Source: Gadus chalcogrammus | Taxonomy: Eukaryota > Chordata > Actinopteri > Gadiformes > Gadidae | NCBI RefSeq assembly: GCF_026213295.1 | Contig: NC_079423.1 | Coordinates: forward strand, 15,562,809 to 15,626,808 | Direction of reading: 5' to 3' | DNA: 64,000 nt | In this document: positions 36,701 through 48,376 of the stretch, one piece after another | Layout of the letters: each line of letters opens with the position of its first letter | Position numbering within the stretch: position 1 is the first letter of the stretch | The notes under the pieces: generated by a model | Databases searched by the model: none | The model's input: the letters and a program-made list of their open reading frames with translations, nothing else | Told to the model about the DNA's origin: nothing | Program-made: the position numbers and the translations under genes

Positions 36701-39700
36701 AACCTATTATAAAATAGGTATATAATAGGTATATAATATAGAGTACTAAAGTGAAAACGTCACGTTGTCCTGGCAACCGGATTTTAAGTTCTAAACAACT
36801 GAACGAGAGATGGCGTTTTCCATTGCTGCAATGTGTTGTTTCTTTCAAAATTAAAATAAATCAATTTCAAGAGGTATTCCCCAGGGGTATTTAAAAGAAA
36901 AGTTTGACAACGTTACTTTAGGTTATTTTTTTTTATATGAAGACAATCTATTCTCAATATTACTTACATCATTGGTAAAGCAAACTCGCAAATCAATTCG
37001 CAAAAAAAATCATTCATTTTCTGTTAAATGAATGATTTTATAGAAATCGGCATAGGATTTCCCCTTGTAAATTTGGTTTGTGTAGAACCGAATATCGGTT
37101 GTTATGGAAACGTGACGTCACACTTTAGTACTCTGTTTGTAAATCACCTACCAATTCACTTATCTTCAAATATATAAAAACATACTTTACCTGTGTGCGT
37201 GTGGTCCGGCTGCTTGAGCTGCTGCTGAGGCGTCGCCGGCGAGTTCGACTCCAGGACGAGACGACGGAGCCTCTTCACGTACACGGGCCGGGTCCGAGTG
37301 CTGATGGGCCCCGGGCTCTCCCCCAGCGCCACCAGCCGGCGCCTCAGCTCCTTGTCCGTCATCCCCAGGGTGTCCGGCAACGCTCTGCCCCCCTTCACCT
37401 CCTCCTCTCTCTTCGTCCTCTCCTCCTCCTCCTTCGCCTCCTCCTCCTCCTCCTTCTTCTTCTTCTGCAGCTGCCCCGCCTCCTCCTCCTCACCCCCCCT
37501 CCTCGGCGGCGCCTGGTTCTCCTTGCCCCCCTTGGCCCCCATCACGTCGGCCCTCAGGGACCTCCAGTCGTACAGCACCGTCTCCTCAGCCCCGGGCTCC
37601 CCGCCGCCGCCGTCGCTGCTCAGGCTGCTGCTGCACAGGCTGCTGCTGCACAGGGAGGCGTTGGCCCTGGGGGGGATGTGCGTCTCGATCAGCTCGTGGC
37701 CCTGCTCCGTGTCCGTGTAGAGGTACTCCACGGGCTCCTCCGGGGGCGGGGCGGCCGGCCGCCCCCCGGGGGTGTAGGCCCGGGGGTGGCGGTCGGGGGC
37801 CAGGTGGCCCTGGGACCGGCGGAGGCCCAGCGACAGCCGGCTCATGCTGAACCTGGGGGTGCAGCCCGTGGCGCCCGGGGTGACGGGGGTGTCGGAGGAG
37901 CCCTCCCGGGGCCTCCTCGGGGAGAAGTAGCACGAGCTGGCGGACGACGAGCCCGTCGGAGAGGAGGAGGTGGTGGTGGTGCTGCTGGGGTCGACGTCGG
38001 TGTCGCTGCCCTCCGTGATCCAGGGATTCCCTCTGCTCCCCGGGACGTCCATCCGCTCAGCTCCTGCCGCTGCGTTCGGTTCCTCCCGCGGATTCACCGC
38101 GTCGGAGCTGGTCCGGTCGTCGGTCAGAAACTCCTCCTCCTCCTCCTCTTCTCTGATCTCGTGACACACCACCTTGGGCGCGTATGACTTGAGGTAATCC
38201 TCACAGTGAAGGCTCTGCGAGTCCGCCTGCCTCTCCAGAATGAGGGTGTCGGGCAGACTCTGCGACGGCTCGGCCCCGCCCCGCGGGAGGATGAAGGTGT
38301 CCGCCTGGCTGTCGCTCAGCCCCGAGCTGGACCGCGACGACTGGAGGTCAGAGGTCAAGGAGCTCCCCGGGAGATCCCTGCTGCCGTCGCCCCTCGGTTG
38401 GGCGTAGCCGCGCGGCCGCGGGCTGGGGTAGAACACGTCGTCGCTGCTCTGAGACCGGGGCGTCTTGCGGCTGGTTCTGACCGGCGTGGGCAGCGTCGCC
38501 TCGAAGAGGGACGCGTCGGAGAGGAGGCTCTCCAGGGTCCGGCTGCTGCCGCCGCCGCCGCCGCTGCACCTCACCGAGCAGCGGCTCAGCCTGGAACGGG
38601 TCCGGCCCGTCACGAACGGGCTCGGGGTGAAGGGGGTGTCGGGGTCTTCGGGGGGGCCCCCGGCCGCTTGGGCGACGGGACTGCGGCGGGCTCGGGCGGT
38701 GGCTTCATCACCAACACCGTCGGCGTCCTCATTTGCGCTATTGACCGCCTTTTCTGAAACGTCCCGAGGGGGTTCGGGTTCAGAGTCGGTGGCAGGCGGT
38801 TGGTCGGACCGGCTGGGTTTGCCCGCCCGGGCTGGTACTTCCTCTGCTCTGTCCAGCTTTGACTCCGCCTCCTGTTCAGGTTGGTCTTCCGGTGTCGGCG
38901 CTCCCTCCCTCGCTTCCTCCTCGGAGGAGGCGGAGCGGCTGGACGGTACGAGGCCTCCGTGGGCCGTGGTGTAGTGGGCGGTCGTGTAATGGTCGCTGTC
39001 ACAGCTGCTGTAGTGACTCCCACTGCTGCTGCTGCCGCCGCCGCCGCCGCCGCCGCCTGGGACACCACCAGGGAGCTGTACCGCCGCCTGGGTCTGACGT
39101 CCGACCTCCACCTCCTCTCTCTCCTCCTCCTCCTCCTCCTCCTCCTCGTCGTCTGTCTCCTCGCCCCCGGCCAAACGGAAGTTACTCATCACCGTTTTCT
39201 CCATGTCCCCCTCTGTGTCATCGCCGCAGTCCCAGTCAAACACGTGCACGTGGTCGGGCGAGGTCACGTCGATGCCCTGCCGTTGCAGGACGGTCACCAG
39301 GTGCTCAGAGCTCAGAAAGTCGGCGTCCTGGGAGGAGTCAAAGGGCGCCGTGTCGAACGCAGGCTCAGCGGAGTCCGGCCTGAAAACGGGGAAATATTCG
39401 GCCGCCGCGCGGAAGCTGACGCTCTTGCGGCTCGCTCGCCTGGGGGGGCCGGCGACGGCGATCGTAGGAGCGTCTATGTTTATGGCCGAAAGTCGGCCCT
39501 CAAGCCCTAGAGGGTGTGAGCTCCCCCTTTGGAACGGAGCCTCAACATTATGATAGGGCGGATCGGGTCCCGCCGTAGACATGCGCGTGCTCGACAGGAG
39601 CGACGGGCCCTCCAAGGGGTTTGGCGCCCACGTGACGTCCCCCAACGAAACGTCCTCTTGGGGGACCGGCCCGGCGGAGGCGCAGCCCACCGTGGACACG

Positions 39701-41904
39701 CGGGTGCTGGACAGGAACGAGGGTCCGTCGCCGCACGCCCACTCTTTGTTTTGGTTCCAGTCTCGGCCCGGACCCCCGGCCCCGGTGGGGTTGGCGTCCC
39801 CCTGGCCGTTCGAGGGCCCCCGTCTCCACCAGGGGGTGGGTTGGCTCGGTGCCCGGTGGTCGAACAGGGCAGAGTGTCTGGTGCTGCTCAGCGGGTCGTC
39901 ACCAAAGTCGCTGATCATGGAGGAGCGCGAGCTGAGGCTGGTCTCTGAGTCGGGGTAGCTCGACACGTCCGTCTGGTCCGAGTATAGAGCTGGGGAGACA
40001 GCGATGAAGAATGGATAAGAGAAAATAATTCTAGAACAACGGCGTCCCTGCTAGGGGCTTTCCTAACAATTTTTGACTTTTTAGTTTTTCCCATCGAAAA
40101 ACATCAGACTGCTAATTTCTCAGATGATGAGAAAAGACCCCTGAAACCAAACAAAATGATCATCAAAACCAAGTACTATTCATTTTTTGTAATTGAAGAT
40201 AAATGAGTCCAAGCATCTAATACTAAATAACTAATTTAAGATCCAGCTCATGATCCAACTCCTTACAATTACAATTAGGGGCATTTAGCAGACGCTTCTA
40301 TCCAAAGCGACTTACATCAGTTAACACACACATTGACACACCGAAGGCAGAGTCGACCATGCTAGGCGACAGCCAGCTCGTCATGAGCAGTTAGGGTTAA
40401 GTGTCTTGCTCAGGGACACATCAACACTCAGGGGGATCGAACTAGCAACCTGTCGGTTACAAGACAGCTGCTCTACCTCCTGAGCTAAGCCGACCCCCCA
40501 CCCCAATGCCTTACAGTATTGGAAACACGTCAGATCCTCTTGGCCGTCTGCGGACTGGGTCTGGTGGCTCTGGAGGAGTTGGGCACACTTGCGGTTGTCC
40601 TGTTGCTCTGCAAACTGCCCCGGAGTGTTCCCATCCTGCCCCCGGTGGAAGATACAACAGATGTAAGCAGCAAATCAATATCTGTGCGAGTTGATTCATT
40701 AAGGCGCTGGTGAGGTTGGTTCCGCCCACAGAAATGACAAAACATCTTCCCTACGCAGAGCAACAAATCCGAGACTGGTCCCAGTGTAAGTGTTTGACAT
40801 GCAGCTAAAGAACCCCTTTCTGACCTGGTCGGTAACATTGGGGTTCCCTCCATTGGCCAACAGCAGCTTGACGTTTTGGTAACACCCCCACAGCGCAGCC
40901 ACATGGAGGGGTGTAAGACCCTCGGACGACCTGGAGCCACAACACAACACAACACAAACCTTCGCCGTCACCACCCGCACCACACGAAGTCTCCTTCAAA
41001 TCGACGTCAACAACGCTGCGAGTGGACAACGAAACCCAATGAAACGCCATCCATGCCTACCTGGCGTTGGGGTCCGCTCCGTGCTGGAGCAGCAGCTTCA
41101 GGCAACGGATGCTCTTCTCCGTCTCCTTCCCCACGGCCAGGTGCACCGCCGCCACGCCCCTGGCGCCCACCACGTCGGCCCTGGCGCCCCGCGAGAGCAG
41201 CGCCTGCACGGACCTGCCGGACCAACAGAGGGAACGGAGAGGGGCGTTTTTAACCAGGTTGGTCGGTTCTGCAACAGTGTCTGTTGTGTCCGGATTGTCC
41301 CGTTTCAAACTCGTACTTCTTAGTGAAATATGTGCACGATTTGATTAGTATCTAAAAGGTGATCTGCGTTTTGTCACAACAACAAAAGTTTGGTTTTATG
41401 AATCTGCGTTTCATAAAACCAAAAGGCATTTTGATCGAAAGGTTTCCTTTGAGGAACAATATAATGAGATGATCACCATTAAACTGTCAGATAAGGCTTA
41501 CATGTTCATATGGAGGGCCCTTTGTACAGTAGTGAGGAGTGAGATAACTATTCCAATGATCAAAACCCATGAATAGCTGACCATGGCTGACTGAATGACC
41601 ATTCAACATGTTTGAAGTAAATAGCTCTTTGTTTCAGGCTTGGTGGAGAACATGTTATAAGGAACATCCTTATACCAAGTGAATGAATGGCTCGCCATTC
41701 ATTCACGGTTTAAAGTCAGGTAAAAAGATCTTCGTTCCAGGCTTGGTGGAGAGACCGTGTTACAAGGATGTATAAAGCACAGAGTGAATACAGAGAGCAC
41801 ATGTCGGGGGACAATCAATAAGGCACCACAATACTTCACCTTGGGTCCTCATCCTTCACGGCTTTACACAGTTGGCTCCCCAGTCTCTTCTTATTTTGGT
41901 CCAT
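33736..41904 (-). CDS. ankle1: ANKLE1: ankyrin repeat and LEM domain GIY-YIG endonuclease (complete, 9 exons)
   Basis: Coding exons (minus): 41904-41840, 41213-41061, 40930-40825, 40635-40515, 39989-37191, 36472-36304, 35794-35632, 34821-34689, 33902-33736. All introns are GT-AG and phases match, giving 1291 aa. Residues about 1-140 are ankyrin repeats (GLTPLHVAALWGC). LEM is at about 1019-1063 (MTDKELRRRLVALGESPGPI). The GIY-YIG fold spans 1082-1291: the core is FVHAVFYVGKGKRSRP near 1159, and PVEAFTREAC holds the likely catalytic Glu. Family proteins cut branched DNA and resolve chromatin bridges; C. elegans LEM-3 acts at the midbody. Human ANKLE1 is about half as long; the extra length is the disordered exon 5. 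The start ATG at 41904 opens MDQNKKRLGSQLC and is followed directly by the ankyrin frame. Introns hold SINE and MITE insertions. Confidence 0.93.
34322..34613. mobile_element. TTAA-type palindromic MITE, copy 2 (ankle1 intron 8)
   Basis: It shares the family ends (ATACTATGCCACCGGGTGTGAGTG and its inverted partner near 34575-34610, read here as the core CACCGGGTGTGAGTG) and the inner GGGCGTGTCC / GGACACGCCC inversion. The TTAA ends are mutated, so this looks like an older copy. Confidence 0.65.
35193..35265 (+). repeat. SINE/LINE tail fragment in ankle1 intron 7
   Basis: It contains GTAAGTCGCTTTGGATAAAA followed by GCTAAATG, the 3' tail common in fish SINEs, without a clear tRNA head. Confidence 0.6.
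37191..39989 (-). CDS. ankle1: ankle1 exon 5: giant low-complexity linker exon ending with the LEM domain
   Basis: This single 2799-bp exon encodes 933 codons between the ankyrin repeats and the nuclease. It is GC-rich, unlike the AT-rich introns. It is serine-, proline- and acid-rich, with a DDEEEEEEEE run, a poly-Gly/Ser patch, LSSTR repeats near its start (FLSSTRVSTVG, LLSSTRMSTAG) and a charged KKKKEEEEEAKEEEE stretch just before LEM. It is bounded by CCCCAG|CTCTATAC and ACACAG|GTAAAG. Long open frames on the other strand (for example 37195-38187) are shadows caused by the GC-rich composition. Confidence 0.9.
40262..40498 (-). mobile_element. Full-length tRNA-headed SINE in ankle1 intron 4
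   Basis: Minus orientation. At 40498-40420 the tRNA-like head reads TCGGCTTAGCTCAGGAGGTA on the minus strand, with a B box around GTTGCTAGTTCGATCCCC. The body follows, and the tail CGCTTTGGATAGAAGCG lies at about 40290-40310. The same family occurs at 46.9, 54.9, 57.6 and 58.9 kb. Confidence 0.8.
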
Positions 41905-42100
41905 TGTTATCGTCACACGCACTCTACGTAGTCTCAGATCGCAACATTATCTTTACCCATAGACTGGGAAGAAAGCTAACATGATGACGATTGATACGGA
42001 TAAACGTTAACGGGCGAGTTTCTCGTGGATAATTGAAGGACAACGATAGCATGCGTCCATTGAACGAGCTATTCAATGTTTATTATTAATCCCATGATCT
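41905..42100 (-). promoter_or_regulatory. Region just upstream of ankle1; no promoter motif recognised
   Basis: The ankle1 start codon is at 41904. On the minus strand the preceding bases are ACGATAACA-ATG, a purine at -3 being favourable. No TATA box or CpG-rich promoter stands out, so the transcription start could lie in or beyond the inverted-repeat element that begins near 42120. Confidence 0.2.
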
Positions 42101-42119
42101 TTTGTTATTGTCAGAGCTC

Positions 42120-42870
42120 GCCCTGTGGTTAAACTTCCCTCCAAGCCCTCGGCCCCTTCCTTGCGGGCTCCCCATTGGTCAATCAGGCGGAAGTACCGCC
42201 CTTTCCGGTAGAGCCCACGGGACCTATGAAATTGAATAATATGAATGGGTTTCAATGGAGAGAAAGTAATTATCTTCTGGTCCCAGTCTTTGTGTGCCCC
42301 GGATTACACATATGTTGTTTGTGGATTTAAATGATAATTTTCAATGTCAAGAGTTTGACCGTTTATTGTGCAATTGTTCGGTTAAAGGCTTTAGAGAAAA
42401 CACAATGAGAATGACTACACATCTCGTATGTGACGTCACCCTCCCTGCGACTGGCGTGGACAAGACCGACAATCTCCCCATCGGTATAACTGAAAATCTA
42501 CACATGCCCCGATATATAATTGTTTTCACCTCTTTCTATGCTGTTATCCTCCCCTTGGAAAAAAGCGGTGAAGTGGAGCAGAGATCGTCATGTCTGTATA
42601 AAGTGGTGGTGACGTATTTCATTCGCGTCGAGAGCCCCGAGGGGCTGTAGTTCACAAAGCGGCCTCACACCAAACCTAACATTAGCAAACTTTGCATGAA
42701 AAATTATAATTATAATCCACAGACCACATATGTGTAATCCAGGGCATATAAAGACTAGGACCAGAAAATAATTACTTTCTCTCCATTGATAATAGCCCTA
42801 ATTTTCCTAGCCCACGGGTCCCATGGGGGTCTCCCGGAAGGGGCGGACTTACGAGCTTTACAGGTCGCAG
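42120..42870. mobile_element. Long-terminal-inverted-repeat DNA element between ankle1 and alkaline phosphatase A
   Basis: The block at about 42250-42335 (AATGGAGAGAAAGTAATTAT, then CTGGTCC and GGATTACACATATGT) recurs inverted at about 42790-42690 with few changes. The inversion extends outward to CCCACGGG and TTCCGG motifs on both sides. The centre (42350-42650) holds a 118-codon plus-strand frame with no recognisable transposase motif. This is probably a non-autonomous foldback transposon. Confidence 0.6.
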
Positions 42871-43141
42871 TTAGAGGTTGGTGAACTGCTTGAGACAATT
42901 CAGACCAAACTGACACATGGGTTGCAACACATTTTAAAAAGTTAGATGCTTTCTGTCGGTCAAATCTGTGTTTTATTGGAGGAGACGCATCGTCATGTAG
43001 CCTAGGTACAAGCATGCTTGCAGTTAAATAAAATAGCACGATCATTGCATCTCCTTTATTCAACACATTTAAGAGTTCATGTATTGATGCTCAATATGGT
43101 TGATGTGCAGATATTATTGAAGCTAAACTCCAGGATGGGTC

Positions 43142-43147
<6 letters not shown>

Positions 43148-43182
<35 letters not shown>
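43148..43182. repeat. (TC)n microsatellite
   Basis: Pure TC run about 230 bp beyond the alkaline phosphatase A stop codon. Confidence 0.9.
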
Positions 43183-43183
<1 letters not shown>

Positions 43184-43365
43184 GTCACGATTTCATTCTA
43201 GGAATCTAGTAACCACGTCACTATGTTACAACAAAGTTTAAAGCAAAAATATAAAACAAAGAACAACATAACTGTGAATAACCCCCGACTCATCGAACCA
43301 AGACTGTGCGCAGATCCCTACAGTGTTCAACATAGCGCTGGGTAATTACAGAATTAAAAAAATAA

Positions 43366-43371
43366 TTTATT
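43366..43371 (-). terminator. Possible poly-A signal of alkaline phosphatase A
   Basis: AATAAA on the minus strand, 43 bases after the TAG stop at 43414. It would give an unusually short 3' UTR. Further signals downstream cannot be excluded. Confidence 0.35.
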
Positions 43372-43413
43372 CACAAAACGGACCAACTACAGACCGCGCA
43401 TGCGCGCGTCTAG

Positions 43414-46400
43414 CTAGCCCGAGCGGGAGGAGGAGACGAGGGCTAGAAGGAGGCTCATGAGGACCAGCACGGAGCTGGGGTGGAGGCACACAGAGTGGTT
43501 GTCCTCCAGGTCACACTTCTCGTAGGGCGGCAGGCAGGCGGCGTAGGCCAGGACGTGGGCTATGTAACTCTGCTCCTGCACCCCGTGGAACAGGTGCGCC
43601 ATGGGGCCCTTGGCGAAGATGGGCACGTCCTCGATGGCGTGCGTCTCTGAGTTCTTCGGGACGGCGGCCTGCTGGCGGTACTCTGGTTCAGCTAGGGAGG
43701 GGGAGGGCAAGGGTTCATTTTATAAACTGGGCAAAAAAACGAAATTGCACAAATGGGTGGGATTTCTCTTTTAGGTCAAATTAGATGACGCTTTATCAAT
43801 CGCCATGAGGGGAGCATCTTGTGTAGCCGCACAGCAGCAGTTAAAGAACAAGATAATAAAAAGAAAAAATAAAGCCAGTATAAGTGTCCAAAAGCGTTGT
43901 TTATTAATAATAATAATATAAAAGACTGAATAATGATACATTACAATAGGCCTACTATCGATTTAAAGTTGATGAGGCATGAATGGCAAACGGAACGACA
44001 GGTCTTTTGAACCACAAGATGGTGCCACTGCTACACATCGTAGCGTTTCTGAAACGAAACACTTACCTGCAACGGTCGCGTTGACATCTGGCCGGATGCC
44101 GTTCTGGTAGCCCGGTCCGTTCCCATAGACAGCGGTGGTGTAGCGCTTCTTGTCGGTAGCCAACTCTCGGGACACACCTTCAATCATTTAGAGGACGGCA
44201 GCATTCACTCAAACGGTACTCCAATCATTCACTCAACATTTTGGACACAAAATGATTCGATTCGTATCGATCGTCCTACCGAAAACAGAGTTCCCCCGCT
44301 GAGAATGTCCCCCGAATGCGAAGACATGGGAGTGATCGGCCGTGACCACGGTGAGGGTGTCCTTCTCGCTGGTCAACTGGGCAGCCCTTTCGATGGCCCG
44401 GTCAAACTCCACCGCCTCGGTGAGGGCTCGCTGGGCATTACCGTCATGGTGACCGTGGTCGATTCTCCCCCTTGGAAACACAGGATAGAAAACTACTTTA
44501 TGAAATACCGTGAGCGCTAAGGGTTCTGGAGGATTTAGCAGAAGCTTGTATCCGAGGCGACTTGCATGAAGTGAGGCAGAGAACAATCAAAGCTTACAAC
44601 CTAGGCCTATATCGGAGTACTTTTTCCATAAGCAAGTTAACACAGTTACCGTACGCCTTATATATATTTCATCTAAGAGTGGAACGATCGAGACCCACAA
44701 TTCTGAGAATGAAAATATCAATATAGTGTGGAATTATGTTACACTCACTACAATAGGCCACTTATACTTTTTACTCAATATGCTCTATTTCCCCAAGAGG
44801 AGTTTGGGATTGTTAAACATTCGATTTGATCTTTACTGCTATTTTAACTGTTGCAAGACTCTTTTAGTACTTATCTTCCACAAACAGGTAGAAACCTTTT
44901 GGGTTCCTCTTGAGGATCTTGATGGCTTTCTCCATCATTTGCGTGAGCGAGGGGTCAGTGGTCGTGTCACGTTCAGACTCATACTGGCAGTCTTTGGGCT
45001 CAAACAGACCTTTAACCAGAACATGATATTGATTAGATGTCTATTAGAACAGTAAAGCATGTGAATCCGTATCAAATCTGTGACATTATCTGTACAGCCA
45101 TACTATCCGAACAATGACAAGATGGTACAATGTAATTATCGCAACGGGAATACACTAACATTCTATTATTTTATGTCTCAGCAATCTTTTTAAATTAATT
45201 GCGATTCGATGAGGAAAAATTCTCCCACCCATTAGAAAGTCTGTTTTTGAAGCATCGACTGCATCCAATCCCTTCTTGTTCACCACATATTTGGCATTCT
45301 GCACAAAAACAATGAGATTAGGATTCAAAAAGAGACTTTGACTGGCTGTAGATACGTTTATAACTTTAAAGCAAACCAAATATTGGACCTTATTATGTAC
45401 TTTATTTTTGCTAATCGTCAATAACTGTTGTTATTATTAGGCCTAGTATTGTTATTATTATAATTTAATCGATCAAACACAGCACTTCATAAAAATCAGT
45501 CCTTATAGAGCCTAATCATTGAGCAAAAGAGGAGTTACCTTCTTTCCTTGAAGCCACTCCTGGACGAGATCCTTCCCATCACGACGTTCTCCAAAGTATG
45601 TTGGATACTCTGGATCGGCTGTGATGTTGCTGAACATGTACTGACGCCCTCCTCCGAGAATGACCTTGGTAATGGAACCCCAGATGGCAAATAGTACACA
45701 AATACGTAGATATATAGGCCTACTTCCAACTATTTTTGTGCCTCAAAGTGTGCACCTGTTTACAAATCACTTTGTAATATCATGTGTCAGTTCTGACAAT
45801 CGCCTTTTACTTTAGTCTTCCTCTTACATTTATTTCTGTGTTCTTGATCAGTTGCCAGGCGATGTCGCGGCAGCCGTTTCTAACGGCGTCGGCGGGGAGC
45901 TCGATGTCGCTGTACCAGCCACGGTCGGGTGTGTGGGCGTAGTTCGCCCCGGGGGACGCGTGCTGCACGCGGGTGGTGGTGACGATGCCCACGGACTTCC
46001 CTGCGAACACACGGCAGACGCGTCCACTCAGGATAAACATTAAAGGGGACTTATTATACCACCAGGTGTGAGTGTGATTAGCCTTACAAGCCGTTTCGAA
46101 AATCGGCCTAATATGACATCAGTAGTGGGTGTGTCCACCTAGATCTGTGCTGGATAGATGAGCAATGTTTACTTCAGTCCACTGGGTAGGCTGGTCGATA
46201 GATCTATCCAGCACAGATCTAGGTGGACACACCCACTAGTGATGTCATATTAGGCAGATTTTCGAAACGGCTTGTAAGGCTAATCACACTCACACCTGGT
46301 GGTATAATAAGTCCCCTTTAATACCGGACAAGCTGACGTTGTTGTTGTGGTTCTAAATAACTGATAGACAGAGATACACATAGATACACAAAGAGATGGA

Positions 46401-47987
46401 CAGATTAGAAAGACAGACGGAACGATTGGCTCGATCCATTACATTGAATGATGGATGAATTGGTGGATAGATGGATCGATAAATGATGGTTTGATAACCA
46501 AACAAACACATAGATAGATAGACAGTTGGACAGACAGATCGTTTTTCAGGATGTTTGGACCTTCTGCCCAACAGTCTAGCTACTGAAACCCCCTGAGTCC
46601 GGTACCTGCCATCTTGGCTCTGTGGAGCACGGACACCACGTCGTTGTCAGCGTTGCCGCTGCACTTCCCTCGCTCGATCATAGCGGAGACGCCCAGCGTG
46701 CCGTAGTTGGCCTTCACACCGCACAGGTACGCCGTGGCCGTGCCCGCGCTGTCCGGCATCTGCTGGTTCACGTTGTACGTCTGCACAGAGACATCATTCG
46801 GAGTCATCGGATTGTTTGGAAGCAGTTTCAAATATAGGCTATATCTGCCTTTTGACGATACCAGATTTAACGTTTGGACTCCATTGGAGCATTTGGGTCA
46901 GCTCAGCTCAGAAGGTAGAGCGGGTCGACTGGTAACCGGAAGGTTGCTAGTTCGATCCCCGGCCTCTCCTAGCCTAGCTGGAGTGTTGAGGGGTCCCTGA
47001 GCGAGACACGTCGACCTAACTGCTCCCGACGAGCTGGCTGTCGCCTTGCATGGTTGACTCCTCCGTCTGTGTGTGAATGTGTGTGAACCTCATAGGTTGC
47101 TTTGGATAAAAGCGTCTACTAAATGTTAAAGTAAATATTAGATTCCACTCCATAGGAATTGGTTAGATGAAAAAGTGATTTCCCATTTCGGTGGTGACTT
47201 TAAGTAGTTGTATTTGAAGTATATATAGCTTTGACTTTACTTTGAACGTTCTTCATTGTACAGGATGACCACGTGTTACACACTGCACAGTTGGTACGTT
47301 GAGCACTTAGGCTGTTGTCAACGGGCTCCGTACCTTGGACAAGGCCAGGTACGGGAAAGTATCCATGGCCAGGCTGGTCTCCTCCCCGTTGAACCCCGCC
47401 AACTGGCCTTTGAGTATCCTGGTAGCGGTCACCGTGGGTACTCCCATTCCTGCGAAGAGGAGATGCAAGCCTTAGCGCAGGTTCTACCAGGAGGACTCGA
47501 CTCACACGCGCCAGTTTGCCAATCAGAAATCACCAATCACCTGCCTACACCTGCTTTATAAAGTGTAGTCTAGTAGTAACACACGTTCTTTGCTGCATAG
47601 ATATTTTGTTCGATTGCTCCCCCTTCCACTCCACCACCACCAGGTGTGCCCCAGTCTACCGGCCCAGTGGAAGGCTCCGCCCCTGCTAGTCCTGGAAGGA
47701 TATGCCGAGTCCACACGTCGTCCTGGATCCGTGACGGGGCTCACGCCAAAGCCTTATCATGCATCATATTCTCTCTTATCATTCAAAATAAATCTTTATT
47801 CGCGTTTATTGGTGAATGAGTCTTCATGGGAGAACAGTTAATTCTCACTGTCAACGTCACAGAGGGAGTTTAAGGTGCAAGGCTGTTTGGCTTGTGTCTT
47901 GTGAGAGTGCACGTGATCACTGCTCTGGCTGTGACCTGACGTGCACGGTGAGTGCATAGGTATAGGTGTGCGTGTGTGTGAGTGTTT

Positions 47988-48035
<48 letters not shown>

Positions 48036-48341
48036 AATGGCCTTCCATTTAAGTAAAAAAACGGGATAACTCAGTGGGGAAAAAGTTTCAATACAGCTTG
48101 TAAATAATAAATGTGTTTCCTGTAGCAGGATATCAAATATATAATGGGAGGACATAACCCAAATAAAGGAATCAACAATGACTCTCACCCTGACATCTTA
48201 TATAGTAGTAATATACTAAAGTGCTATTGGCGTCACAAAACAGGGTCAATCAACATACTTCATCATTCATTTGCCAAAACAAAAAAACAAACACATACAC
48301 ATGTGCACGCCACACACACACACACACAGGGACAGACAGAC

Positions 48342-48376
<35 letters not shown>

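Noticed and set aside
37195..38187. 330-codon plus-strand open frame
   Set aside because: It lies opposite ankle1 exon 5, whose GC-rich codons keep the other strand open. Composition is Leu/Arg/Pro-rich with no motif.
44472..44874. Interpretation of both phosphatases as pseudogenes because intron 8 lacks GT
   Set aside because: All other exons are open with intact active-site residues and matching phases in both copies, and the change is shared, so a functional non-canonical intron is the simpler reading.
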